NCBI RefSeq assembly: GCF_026340975.1
Contig: NZ_JAPEOS010000003.1
Span: 1,798,001-1,862,000, forward strand
Direction: 5' to 3'
Source of the DNA: Streptomyces sp. NBC_01214
GTDB lineage: Bacteria > Actinomycetota > Actinomycetes > Streptomycetales > Streptomycetaceae
DNA length: 64,000 nt
This document shows, in pieces, positions 1 through 8,265 of the stretch. The notes beneath the pieces were generated by a model, which saw only the letters and a list, made by a program, of their open reading frames with translations, did no database searches and was not told the DNA's origin. Position numbers and translations under genes: made by a program. Positions within the stretch are counted from its first letter, which is position 1. The number at the start of each line of letters is the position of its first letter.

Positions 1-300
1 GTGCCGAAGTGGGTGAGAGTCAGTCCGTCTCGACGTAGGCGACCAGAACGAGCGCGCCGAGGGCCGTCGGCACGTACAGGATCCGGATGTCGTCCGTGTT
101 GCCCGCTGACCGGGCATCGGCTGGAGTGCCTGCGGGAATTGGCTGGCAGGTGCATGACCGGTTGGTGGGGTGCGGGGCTACTTTCTTAGGGCTCCGGAGG
201 GGGCGGCTGTCCGAACTCGCGCACAGGTGGGCGGTGGCGGCGTCTCCAGTGCCCCGGCTCCGCCGAGGGGCCGGCCCCCCACGCATGAAGGATGACAACC
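1..300. other. window edge, no supported gene
   Basis: No convincing gene is complete here. A minus-strand frame closes at position 20 with a hydrophobic tail reading IRILYVPTALGALVLVAYVE. This could be the C-terminus of a small protein, but no start or upstream domain can be defined. Confidence 0.3.
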
Positions 301-873
301 ATGTCTCTGGGCACCTGGCTGAAAGTCGGCACCTCCGCCGCCGCGCTGGTCCTCGCGGCGGCAACCGCCGCGACCGCGGCACCCGCGCCCGTACCGGGCG
401 CCACCGCAGCGGTAGTGACACTCCGTTACGATGACAGCCGGGCCGGCGGCTGGGAAGCGGCCATCGCGGCCGGGGTCGCTTCCTGGAACGCGAACGTCAG
501 TAACGTACGGCTGGTGGAGGCAGCGCCCGGGGCCCGGGCCGAGATCGTCATCGTGGCCACCAACGGCTGGCCGCAGGCCACCCTCGGCCCGGTCCGTCCG
601 GGGCGACAGGTCCGAGTCGAACTCGGCGCGCAGGCCGTGAGCCAGGGGTACGACAAGACGCGCATCGCTGCGCACGAGCTGGGCCACAGTCTGGGCCTCC
701 CGGACACCAAGCCGGGGCCGTGCTCCCAGCTGATGTCTGGGTCCAGCGCCGGGACGGCCTGTACCAACGTCATGCCCAACGCGACGGAGCGGTCCCGTGT
801 GCAGAACGCGTACGCGAACGGGCTCGCGGCAACCGTGCCGACCGACGGCCGGGTACTCATCGACGCCCCCTGA
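301..873 (+). CDS. snpA: snapalysin-type secreted neutral metalloprotease (M7)
   Basis: This is a small secreted zinc endopeptidase of the Streptomyces snapalysin family. The N-terminus has a signal peptide (about residues 1-27, Ala-rich hydrophobic core ending near ATAAPA). The zinc site HELGHSLGLPD lies at about residues 125-135: His125 and His129, catalytic Glu126, and Asp135 as third ligand, the arrangement characteristic of M7. Two cysteine-containing segments near GPCSQLM and GTACTN fit the family disulfide. ATG 301 is preferred over ATG 292 because AAGGA at 288-292 is spaced 8 bases from it. The length of 190 residues fits the family. No LysR activator gene, often adjacent to snpA, is present beside it. 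The gene symbol rests on motif recognition only. Confidence 0.88.
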   Translation: MSLGTWLKVGTSAAALVLAAATAATAAPAPVPGATAAVVTLRYDDSRAGGWEAAIAAGVASWNANVSNVRLVEAAPGARAEIVIVATNGWPQATLGPVRPGRQVRVELGAQAVSQGYDKTRIAAHELGHSLGLPDTKPGPCSQLMSGSSAGTACTNVMPNATERSRVQNAYANGLAATVPTDGRVLIDAP

Positions 874-1246
874 CCGGCGGGTCGACCGGTCGACGGGTCG
901 GCGGGTGGGCCGGTGCGGGGCCCCGGCTGGGACGGGACTCCCGGAGGGCGGCCGTGCCGGTCCACTGCCGCGCCTTCATCGGGAGGCGGGTTTTCTGGTC
1001 GCCTCGCACCGGTGGCTGCTGCTGGCCGTGCGCATGCAGCAGGTCGGCGAGAGCGACGCGGGCCGTCGCCGCCGTGACTGCGGCTGCCGCCAACACCCTC
1101 GCCCCTGCCCCGCGCCTGCCTGAGTGGTGACTGCCTCGGCGGCCACGGCCACCGTTGCCGCCCCCGCGCCCGTGGCCGGCGCTCGGGTATTGGCCGGCAA
1201 CTCGTGGGCCGCGCTTGCCCGGCGGGTCTCCCCGGTCCCCGGCCCC
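874..1246. other. intergenic, no gene seen
   Basis: GC-rich sequence with open frames on both strands that look like shadow frames. No start with a ribosome-binding site or recognisable domain was found. Confidence 0.4.
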
Positions 1247-1374
1247 GCTCCGGCCGCCGCCCGCTCCGGCCGCCGCCCGCTCCGGCCGCCGCCCGCTCCG
1301 GCCGCCGCCCGCTCCGGCCGCCGCCCGCTCCGGCCGCCGCCCGCTCCGGCCGCCGCCCGCTCCGGCCGCCGCCC
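1247..1374. repeat. 16-bp tandem repeat, eight exact copies
   Basis: The unit GCTCCGGCCGCCGCCC is repeated head to tail eight times without mismatch from 1247 to 1374, and is followed by GTTGGA. The unit length is not a multiple of three, so a translated product cycles through all three frames. This argues against it being a protein repeat. It could be a slippage-prone satellite; the copy number could also be an assembly artefact. Confidence 0.9.
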
Positions 1375-1428
1375 GTTGGAGCGCGCCCCCCTGGCGGATG
1401 GGAGAAGCAGCGGTGAAACCCGCGGCAG

Positions 1429-1626
1429 TTCTGCGGCGGCACCGCGCTCGGCCTTGCGCTGAGCGCCGCCGGCTGGACCGTCCACCACTATGGCGCCCGC
1501 TACGCCGGCCCGGGGACCGGCCAGGGGGCCGGGCTGCGCGGCCCGGCCGCCTGGACGCTGCTCCTCGCCGCCGTGGTGGTTCTCGCGGTCACGTGCGTCC
1601 GCATGGCCTCGGCCCTGGCCGGCTCT
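1429..1626 (+). pseudogene. membrane protein fragment
   Basis: In the frame beginning TTC at 1429 a coherent peptide reads FCGGTALGLALSAAGW and then, about 30 residues on, a second hydrophobic stretch AAWTLLLAAVVVLAVTC. This looks like two membrane segments of a larger protein whose start cannot be found downstream of the tandem repeat. A related fragment (FYGGITLGIALSTAGW) occurs at 31979-32071. Function is unknown. Confidence 0.4.
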
Positions 1627-1786
1627 CCCGCACTCCGGGTGCGTTTGCCGGGCCGCGGGTGCCTGAGCCGGGCGAGGTCCGCTCGTATGCCGCGAGGATT
1701 TCCGAGGCCCAGGGGCCCCGGGACTGACCCGCCCCGGCTCTGGCCGGGGGTGGCCGTATCAACTGGACGGGGGGATCGCGGTGGTG

Positions 1787-1954
1787 ATGACCGGCAGGCA
1801 GCGCCGTACCAGCGGTGCCGTGCCGGCGGGGGTGGTGCTGGCCGCGTGCGGCTGGTGGGCCGACCGGTCCGGGTACGAGAGTGTGGGCCTGGCCCAGGCG
1901 GGATCAGCTCCCACACCACCGCCGCAAGGCTTCGATGCCGGTCGAGCTCCTTGA
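1787..1954 (+). CDS. short lipoprotein-like ORF, probably truncated
   Basis: This is a 55-residue frame starting at ATG 1787. It contains VVLAACGWWADRSG, in which LAAC forms a lipobox at about residues 18-21, so the product would be a lipid-anchored surface peptide. The coherent reading seems to continue in another frame after 1954 (LFEVKAGAAGAGVPGG), suggesting a frameshifted longer lipoprotein. A related CGWWAARSGHASAGL peptide occurs near 4305. Function is unknown; this may be a remnant. Confidence 0.35.
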   Translation: MTGRQRRTSGAVPAGVVLAACGWWADRSGYESVGLAQAGSAPTPPPQGFDAGRAP

Positions 1955-2190
1955 CCGTGGCGCCTGTTCGAGGTCAAGGCGGGTGCTGCCGGTGCGGGCG
2001 TCCCGGGTGGCATAGAAGCCTGGTCGTCGAATTCTGGAGCCGGCTGCGGCAGGCCGGTGCAGTGGGCCCGGGCTGCTGGCTCACGGGCGGCCACCGTCCG
2101 GAGTGGCCCGCGGCCGCCGTGGGGGAGGACCGGTGCACAACGGCGGGCGCGCTGTTCATATCGTCGGGGAGACGGACGAGGAGGATGCCG

Positions 2191-3153
2191 ATGACGGAAC
2201 GATTTCTCGCTGCTCGGGCAGACGAACTGATCGACGCCTGGGAAGAGATGAGCGAGCACGTCGACGACGACCCGCAGACGTACGAGCGGCTCGTCATCGA
2301 GTGCGCACATGAACTGGCCGCGGATCGGCGCGGGCCGCTCGCCTGCCGCTGGACACTGGGTCTGGTCCTCGCGCTGCCGTACCTGTCGACGAGGAACCCG
2401 CGGGACGATGACTTCGAAGCGGCGTTCGACGCGGCGCGGGCCGCCGACCGGGCCCAGCGGGACGCGCCCTGCACGCACCAGGGCCACCCCTTCCAGGATA
2501 ACTTTGAAGGGGAGCTCGGGAACATGGCGGACGTAATGCGGGACCTCGCCGACGACGGGCGGTGCTGGACGAATTCCCGGCCGCGTGACGCATGGTTGTG
2601 TCCGCGCAACGTGGCCGGGTACGCGCGCGTGGTGATGGAGTCGCTGCGGCCCGGCTCGGCCAGCGACGTACCGCCGTTCCTGCCGTTCCGGGACCGGTAC
2701 GACCTGGAGACACTCACCGCGATCATGGAGGGCTATCCGCTCTCCAGGACCTACGACGTGGCCTGGGACCTCTCCTTCGCGGCCTCCGCGCTCCAGTCGG
2801 CGGCCGACGACGAGCTGGCCGGCCGGGTCTTCGTGGCCGCCGCCGTCGCGTGGTACGTCGAATCCGAGGGGGACGACTCCGACGCGCGGGAACTCGTCGA
2901 CGAGCTGGCGGCCGCCTTCGAGCGCGCGATCGGCCTCCTCCACGACGACGCCTGCCCCCATGCCACGCACCCCGACCTCCCGAGCGACACCACCCAGGCC
3001 CTGTGGGTGGGCATGCATCTGGCGAGCGCCCGCGGCAGGGCGGCCTACGAGACGTGGCCCGAGCCCTGGGCCCCGCCCCTCCACACCGCCCTGTGCTCGG
3101 CCTTCGTCGCGGCGACGGCCCGCGACTCCCTGACACGCCTGAGGACCAGCTGA
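2191..3153 (+). CDS. hypothetical cytoplasmic protein, 320 aa
   Basis: The protein is acidic, soluble and alpha-helical looking, with no signal peptide or membrane segment. Start ATG 2191 is chosen because AGGAGG ends at 2184, six bases upstream; the in-frame ATG 2185 abuts that motif and would be badly spaced. The body has Trp/Asp/Glu-rich segments (EEMSEHVDDDPQTYERL near residues 19-35) and a late segment LAAAFERAIGLLHDDACPH. No family was recognised. It stands alone in its neighbourhood, with a lipoprotein-like fragment upstream and degraded sequence downstream. The codon pattern is clean, which supports it being a real gene. Confidence 0.8.
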   Translation: MTERFLAARADELIDAWEEMSEHVDDDPQTYERLVIECAHELAADRRGPLACRWTLGLVLALPYLSTRNPRDDDFEAAFDAARAADRAQRDAPCTHQGHPFQDNFEGELGNMADVMRDLADDGRCWTNSRPRDAWLCPRNVAGYARVVMESLRPGSASDVPPFLPFRDRYDLETLTAIMEGYPLSRTYDVAWDLSFAASALQSAADDELAGRVFVAAAVAWYVESEGDDSDARELVDELAAAFERAIGLLHDDACPHATHPDLPSDTTQALWVGMHLASARGRAAYETWPEPWAPPLHTALCSAFVAATARDSLTRLRTS

Positions 3154-3348
3154 AGACATACGAACCACGGGTCCGCCCATGGGGACCGAAGGGCCCCGCC
3201 CGGAACCTTGATCGGCGTCGGGCGGGACGTTGACCGCCCACGGACGCCGCGGGATGGCGGCGGTCAGGTCATGCCCGCAGGAAGGCGAGGACCGCGAGCA
3301 GCCGCCGGCGGCTTCGGAAGACGGGCGCGCACGCGCCAGCCGGATCCG

Positions 3349-3690
3349 GCGCCGTCGACCACACACTGGTCGGCCTACGACGGCCGGGCCCGCCGCCCGC
3401 ACGCGGAGGCCCTCCGGGCCGTGTGTGCGAGCGGATGGCCCGGCCTGGACTGGGACGTGATCGGCGACCGGCCCCTGTACGAGGCGGACGTCGACCTCGC
3501 GGGGCCCCTTCACCGTGTGGGCGACCCGCAACATCGTCGCGTTCCCCTGAGCGACCAGGGAGCCCGCCGTCGCGGACTGGACCGCGCACCTGACCGTCGT
3601 CCGCGAGGCGACCGTACCGCTGCCCGAGCCGCTGGCTGCGTTCTCGGTCGAGATGGCCGAGCCCGATTGCCGCAGGGGGAACGCGTCACC
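3349..3690 (+). pseudogene. degraded hypothetical coding sequence
   Basis: A coherent peptide (LDWDVIGDRPLYEADVDLAG) runs into a frame change near 3500 and continues as PFTVWATRNIVAFP, a stop, then AVADWTAHLTVVREATVPL. The change of frame and the internal stop suggest a decayed gene. The family was not recognised. Confidence 0.3.
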
Positions 3691-3712
3691 TGACCGCCCC
3701 CCGCACCGCTTT

Positions 3713-4126
3713 TCACGCGGGCAGCCACCCCGGCCACCACGGCGGCACGTTGTCCGGCCCACACAGCCCCGAATCCCCCGGATATCCGTCCAGGGTGCCC
3801 TTGACGGCGAAGAACCAGATGACCAGTACCCCCAGCACGAGCACCACCGGCACCAGCCGCAGCAGCGGGTGCCGGCGCGGCGTGAGCATCGCGACCACCA
3901 CGGCGCACACCGCAAAGCCCACCACCAGGACCGGGAGCAGGAAGGTCAGCTCGGCCACACCACCCGCTTCCCAGCCTGCGTCGCAGTAGGCGCGTGCGCG
4001 GGAAGAGAGGGTGATCGCCAGGCATCCGGCCGCGGCGCCCAGCAGCCCGGAAGCGATCATCGAGAGGACGCCAGGCCACGTGGGGGACCTGCCAGGGGCA
4101 GGAGCAGCAGCAGGGTCCGTGGGCAT
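3713..4126 (-). CDS. small integral membrane protein, 137 aa
   Basis: Start ATG at 4126 gives MPTDPAAAPAPGR, followed by about four hydrophobic segments: VLSMIASGLLGAAAGCLA, ELTFLLPVLVVGFAVCAVVV, LRLVPVVLVLGVLVIWFFAV, and a weaker C-terminal stretch. The tail is Trp/Pro-rich with a Cys (SGLCGPDNVPPWWPGWLPA). It resembles the small uncharacterised four-helix membrane proteins common in Streptomyces. No function can be inferred. The upstream extension of the frame reads into the transposase remnant strand and is not supported. Confidence 0.65.
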   Translation of the reverse strand: MPTDPAAAPAPGRSPTWPGVLSMIASGLLGAAAGCLAITLSSRARAYCDAGWEAGGVAELTFLLPVLVVGFAVCAVVVAMLTPRRHPLLRLVPVVLVLGVLVIWFFAVKGTLDGYPGDSGLCGPDNVPPWWPGWLPA

Positions 4127-4437
4127 GGGTTCGACTCTGACCCTGTGGGGGTGGCGTTCGGTTCCTGTCACGAGATCAGGTGACGCCCCGGCCGCGGCTA
4201 CGGTTCCACCAATCCGGCGCCGACATCCTGCAGCCGGTCGTGGCCGCCAGCGCATCGACCCAGCCCCCGCAGGGATGGTCCGATCGGGCCGTCGACCCCG
4301 CGCCCGTGTGCGGCTGGTGGGCCGCCAGGTCCGGGCACGCGAGCGCGGGTCTGTCTCTGAGTCTGCTGGCCGGGGCCGTGGGGCTGGCAGGTACGTGGCA
4401 CTCGACAGCGCTCCGCAGGACGCTCCACCCCGCCCGC

Positions 4438-4536
4438 ATGAAGAACTGGAAGATCCTCCGCGACTGCCCCCAGAGGGGCGACGGCCGCGTCGTCCAGGCC
4501 GTCGCCCCCTTGCACAACCTCGCCCTCGTCGGGTGA
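4438..4536 (+). pseudogene. IS4/IS5-type transposase C-terminal remnant
   Basis: The peptide KNWKILRDCPQRGDGRVVQA followed by VAPLHNLALVG matches the conserved C-terminal tail of DDE transposases, typically WKIIRDCRLKGDG then ARMHNLALTG. Nothing upstream resembles the catalytic core, so only a tail survives. It is fused in frame to unrelated sequence starting near 4180 that contains the CGWWAARSG peptide. Confidence 0.55.
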
Positions 4537-4604
4537 AACAGAAGGTCAAGCACCACTCAGGCCTACCCGAGAAGGACCTTCTGCGACACCCTTTGATTTG
4601 CCGT

Positions 4605-4871
4605 TTAACCTCGGCGCGAGATGAGTCGGGCGAGCAACTCTGTGGGCCAGCAGAGCCATGCGAGGAGAGGGCTGGTGACCACGAACCAGTGGACACTGAT
4701 TCGGCCCTGCTGCTTGTCCAGGATTGTTGGGGCCCCATCCCGGTAGACGTAGCGGAGGTATCGGCGACGGACCGGGGCTCCGGCTATCAGCAGCACTGGT
4801 GAGGCGACAAGGACGGCTGCCGGGACCAGGGCTCTCGCGGCGGTCAGCTTCGCTTTCTCCTCGTATCGCAT
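4605..4871 (-). CDS. small membrane protein, 88 aa
   Basis: The frame encodes MRYEEKAKLTAARAL and then a hydrophobic helix (VPAAVLVASPVLLIAGAPV), a charged linker with RRRYLRYVYRDG, and a second helix (WFVVTSPLLAWLCWP). Local base composition is less GC-rich than the surroundings, hinting at foreign origin. There is no clear ribosome-binding site. Function is unknown. Confidence 0.5.
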   Translation of the reverse strand: MRYEEKAKLTAARALVPAAVLVASPVLLIAGAPVRRRYLRYVYRDGAPTILDKQQGRISVHWFVVTSPLLAWLCWPTELLARLISRRG

Positions 4872-4903
4872 GTGCTCAGTGTGCTGATGCTCAATGTCGC
4901 TTG

Positions 4904-5709
4904 TCAGCCTGTCCTGCGGGGTTCGGTGCCGACGTTGTGGTGTGCGGGTCGGGTGTGGGATTCACCGGTGGCGAGGACTCGTCCGACGTTGTAGCGGGTG
5001 GTCGGGCCGCGTGTTCTTCGATCCGAGTGGTCGGCCGGGGCCGGGGCCGGGGCCGGGCCGGGTGGGTTTCGGTGCACGGGCTGGCGTGCCCGTCTTCACG
5101 TGCAGGTTCCTGAACCCCCGTCGGAAGCGGGCAGGTGTGAGTCCGTTCGGTTCCGCCGCCCGCTCCCGGGGCCGGCGGAGATCCCGTGCGAGCGGGCGGG
5201 CGAGCCGGAGCTGGGTGTGTGCGGCAGGGACGATCCAGGTCCAGCGGTCGGCCGCTTCGGAGTTCCGGAGCGTGGGGCGGGTCCAGCCGAGCGTCTGCTT
5301 GAGCAGCCGGAAGGTGTGCTCCACGTCGAACCCGTCGCAGGAAGGCCTGCCAGCATCGGTCGACGTCCTCGGGGCGGGCGCCGGTGCGACCACCAGAGCC
5401 AGACGGGCTTGTTCACCCCGCCGCTGGGCAGTTTTGCCACCGTCAACCGGATCACTGTGCCCTCGATGATCGGCAAGGGGCCTCGTGGTCACCCCATGCC
5501 GCCCGACGTGTCAGTCGGGGGTGCAGCCGGTCCCGGTTGATCCCGGAGTACAAGGCCCCGTGCCCGCGTCGGTGTTCCGGCGCGAGCGCCAGGTCCACCA
5601 GGGTTCGGACCGGCCCGTCAGTGCACAGCAGCGCGTCACACACGTCGAACAGGGCATCCGCCCGCGACGTCAGGCACGCGTACAACTCAGACCGGAACTC
5701 GCCGTCCAC
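4904..5709 (-). pseudogene. transposase remnant (DDE, Streptomyces-type), internally deleted
   Basis: The N-terminal piece (FRSELYACLTSRADALFDVC, then LAPEHRRGHGALYSGINRDR) jumps without the middle of the protein to the C-terminal half: IIEGTVIRLTVAKLPSGGV, then FDVEHTFRLLKQTLGWTRP, RWTWIVPAAHTQLRLARPLA and GSKNTRP. The Glu in VEHTFRLLKQ is the expected catalytic Glu of the DDE core. At least two frame changes and loss of the central catalytic Asp region make it non-functional. Its N-terminal end abuts an ISAzo13-like remnant at about 5710, which suggests insertion of one element into the other. Confidence 0.7.
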
Positions 5710-6069
5710 CGCAGCGGCGACATCGGATCACCCCGCACATCTGGCTCGACCAGCGCCAGCAGAGCCGGCCGCAGCCCCGGATCGAGTTCCCGCGACTCGC
5801 TTGCGGCCCCCGCCCGGGGCCGCACCCGGCACCCGGCCCATGGGCTTCGCGCCGGCCTCCAGCTCGAACACGCCCTTGCGGACCTTCGTCTCGCTCACCG
5901 AGGCCGCCAGAGCGACGGCCCGAATGCCGCCGTGCCCCAGGACACGGGCCTCGGCGGCCGTCAGCAGTCGAGGCTGCCGCTCGTCCAGATGCGGAAACAA
6001 CACGGCGAACTTCACAGAGAGTCGGTGACGAGTCTCGACCGGGATGCGCATGCCACGGCAACGAGCCAC
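5710..6069 (-). pseudogene. ISAzo13-family transposase N-terminal remnant
   Basis: The peptide FPHLDERQPRLLTAAEARVL, followed by GHGGIRAVALAASVSETKV and GVFELEAGAKPMGRVPG, matches the N-terminal helix-turn-helix region of ISAzo13-type transposases. A frame change then leads to EPDVRGDPMSPLRWT, still in register with that family. The homology stops at about 5710 where the next transposase remnant begins. The catalytic core is absent. Confidence 0.65.
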
Positions 6070-6493
6070 GGAACGGGAAGCAACACCTTGATTCCCTGCA
6101 ATCCCTTAGGGCTTCGGCGTAGTCGCGTGACGCCCGGTTCGTGGTGATCTGCCAGATCGGCCGTGCTCCCGGAACGTACAGGCACGGCTTCCAAGATCGT
6201 GGAGTTCTCGACGCCCCGTGATCCGAGTGGAAGACCGTGCCTGCCGACGCAGCAAACTGCCATCCCCGGCGATGCCGCCGACTGCCTGAAGCTGGGACGA
6301 CTTGGACCACAGAACGTCACCCCTGAGGTGGACCCCCATAGTTCTCATTGATGATTCTGCGTCACGAGGCTTCAGACAATATGAACTTGTGTCCCCGTAC
6401 AGGACTTCTCCGACCATCGGTGGCAGTGCAGGCTCGTTGGGAGTCGTTGTCCCTGCATGACAGCGCAATTCCCGGGAAGGCGAAGGACGTCGC
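6070..6493. other. intergenic, no gene recognised
   Basis: Base composition is lower in GC than the surroundings, consistent with imported or decayed sequence. Frames on both strands are short or look like shadows. No domain, terminator or repeat was recognised. Confidence 0.35.
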
Positions 6494-7027
6494 ATGTCGA
6501 AGCAGGGCCCCGAAATCCGGGAGCGGAGCCGATTACTCACCAGAACGTTGCCAAATGTGCCGCGGTGGGCGCGAATTTCGGCCCATCTTGTGCCCGTCAT
6601 CACATTGCCTTCCGGGCTGTGGCGGATCGCTCTGGTCGCGGGGCTCCCGGTGGACAGCAACGGCCCCCTTCTCTGGTGGGAACCGGTGTACATCACCTCG
6701 CTGACCCTCGTCTCTGAAGGCATCGCGCTGCTGACGCTCGGTCTCATCCAGCCGTGGGGCGAGACCGTGCCCCGCTGGATCCCGCTGCTGGGCGGACGGC
6801 GGGTCGCCCCATTGGCAGCCGTCATACCGGCGCTGCTCGGTGCGGCAGCCTTGGTCGCAATCACGGTCTACGGCGGACTCGTTGCCATCTTCGGCTCCAA
6901 CCCCTCCATGGGTTCGCCAGCTAAGGACTGGTTGTTGGCTGTCTGCTACGCACCGCTGTTGGCCTGGGGCCCGTTGGTGGCAGCGGTCGCAGTCTCCTAC
7001 TACCGCCGCCGGCGCGTCCAGACGTAA
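6494..7027 (+). CDS. integral membrane protein, 177 aa
   Basis: ATG 6494 has AAGGA at 6483-6487, six to seven bases upstream. The protein has four hydrophobic segments: one with LWRIALVAGLPV, one with VYITSLTLVSEGIALLTLGL, one with APLAAVIPALLGAAALVAIT, and one with AVCYAPLLAWGPLVAAVAV. It ends in a basic tail YYRRRRVQT. It resembles uncharacterised four-helix proteins of streptomycetes that contain a PLLAWGPL motif. It stands alone, with a decayed phosphotransferase convergent downstream. No catalytic or binding residues were recognised. Confidence 0.75.
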   Translation: MSKQGPEIRERSRLLTRTLPNVPRWARISAHLVPVITLPSGLWRIALVAGLPVDSNGPLLWWEPVYITSLTLVSEGIALLTLGLIQPWGETVPRWIPLLGGRRVAPLAAVIPALLGAAALVAITVYGGLVAIFGSNPSMGSPAKDWLLAVCYAPLLAWGPLVAAVAVSYYRRRRVQT

Positions 7028-7084
7028 CAACCGTCCCGCCACAGGGGCCAGCCAGGTCTCGACAGGCTGACTTGACAGGGAAAC

Positions 7085-7745
7085 CCACCGGGTACGGTCC
7101 GGGTCCAGGACACCGCAGATGACTGGGACCGGCGCCGGCGCGAGCATGGTGTTCACCGTCCACAGGTCCCCGGTCAGCAGCCGGGGCTCGCCGACCTCGT
7201 CGAGCCGGTGCGCGCCAGCCTGTGCGATGTCGGCGGTCCTGCGCAGGTCGGCTGCGTCCAGTCCGCATTCCTCCACGTCGTCGGCGAATCTGTCGCAGCG
7301 ACGCGACGATGGCACGGCTCCAGCAGGCGTGGCCGGGCCCGGCCACCGGCCCCGAAGTACGCGCCCACCACGGCGTGCACAGCAGCGGTAATCTCGCCCA
7401 GCTGCCGGAAGAAGAGACCGTGCGTATCCTTCGGGAACGAGCCCGGCTTCTGGGGCGCGGGGCACCGGGCAGGAAGGACCGGATCATCTAGTCCCTGCCA
7501 ATCACCGTGCCGGTGAAGTCCGCGGCCAGCACCTTCGGCATCAGATCGGCGATCGGTGCCAGCCACGGCACGGAGGCGTACTCGTTCCGCATCAGGTGCG
7601 CCTCGGAGACGACGACTGGCCTGCTCGGCACGCTGAAGCAACGCGACTGGCCACCCGCACAGCGCGCCCTCGACGCGCTGCTGCTGCAACCAGCTCGGGG
7701 AGTTCCAGCAAGCTCGATGACCTCGTTCCCGGCTGTCAGTGGCAC
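7085..7745 (-). pseudogene. phosphotransferase (APH-like) remnant
   Basis: Pieces of an aminoglycoside-phosphotransferase-fold protein lie in different frames. The N-lobe fragment is VVSEAHLMRNEYASVPWLAP and ADLMPKVLAADFTGTVIGRD. A linker piece follows (FFRQLGEITAAVHAVVGAYF). The catalytic-loop region is LLTGDLWTVNTML, in which the usual HGDLW is TGDLW, so the invariant His is changed; VICGVLDPDRTRW follows. Several frameshifts and loss of the C-terminus after the Asp-containing strand mark it as inactive. Confidence 0.6.
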
Positions 7746-7812
7746 CTCCTCGGCACCGAGAGGCTGATGAAGCTCCTATTGGCAGTCAAGGGAGCCGAGA
7801 ACCTGATGGTGG

Positions 7813-8223
7813 TCAGGTTCGGTAGGGGTAAAGAGCGACACTCTCCGTTCCGACGCTGATCTCCACCCAGGACTCGTCCATGCTGCTGGGGATGGGTGAT
7901 GCCAGGTCGAACAGCACGGACCAGTGGCCCATCTGGAGGTAGGCGGCTCCGTCGTCGGTCAGGTGAAGGCGGCCGCGCATGATCACCCAGTCGTCTTCCT
8001 GTCGGAGTTCCGCCTCGGCGGAGGAGGCCGGCTGGGTGTTCTGGCCCCAGTGGATGTCCTCGTCGACGGTCCATTCGACAAGGTGCTGGCCGTCTGCCTC
8101 TTGCGGGTCACCGTGCCAGAGCACCACGGCGGACCCGATGGGCGTATGAACCCGAACTGTCATGGGCCGCTGCGGGGTCTGCGGCAGGCTCTGAGTGCGG
8201 ACGAACATCGCCTCATCATCCAT
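7813..8223 (-). CDS. hypothetical protein, 136 aa
   Basis: The protein is acidic and soluble, with Trp-rich beta-strand-like segments (MTVRVHTPIGSAVVLWHGDP, WTVDEDIHWGQN, DDWVIMRGRLHLTDDGAAYL) and ends in ESVALYPYRT. The start may be ATG 8223 or the internal ATG of MTVRVHTP; neither has a strong ribosome-binding site. The composition resembles small immunity-type or uncharacterised cytoplasmic proteins, but no family was recognised. It lies between a phosphotransferase remnant and an IS110 element, both on the same strand. Confidence 0.6.
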   Translation of the reverse strand: MDDEAMFVRTQSLPQTPQRPMTVRVHTPIGSAVVLWHGDPQEADGQHLVEWTVDEDIHWGQNTQPASSAEAELRQEDDWVIMRGRLHLTDDGAAYLQMGHWSVLFDLASPIPSSMDESWVEISVGTESVALYPYRT

Positions 8224-8265
8224 GACGTGGCGTCTCAGGGACGAGGAGTTGTTGGGTGGCCGAGG

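Noticed and set aside
976..1488. Long minus-strand frame across the 16-bp tandem repeat
   Set aside because: Its open character comes from the GC repeat; the protein is Arg/Ala/Gly repeats with no domain and no ribosome-binding site.
1759..3915. 718-codon minus-strand open frame opposite the hypothetical gene at 2191
   Set aside because: Shadow frame of a GC3-biased gene on the other strand; Arg/Gly/Val-rich with no recognisable motif.
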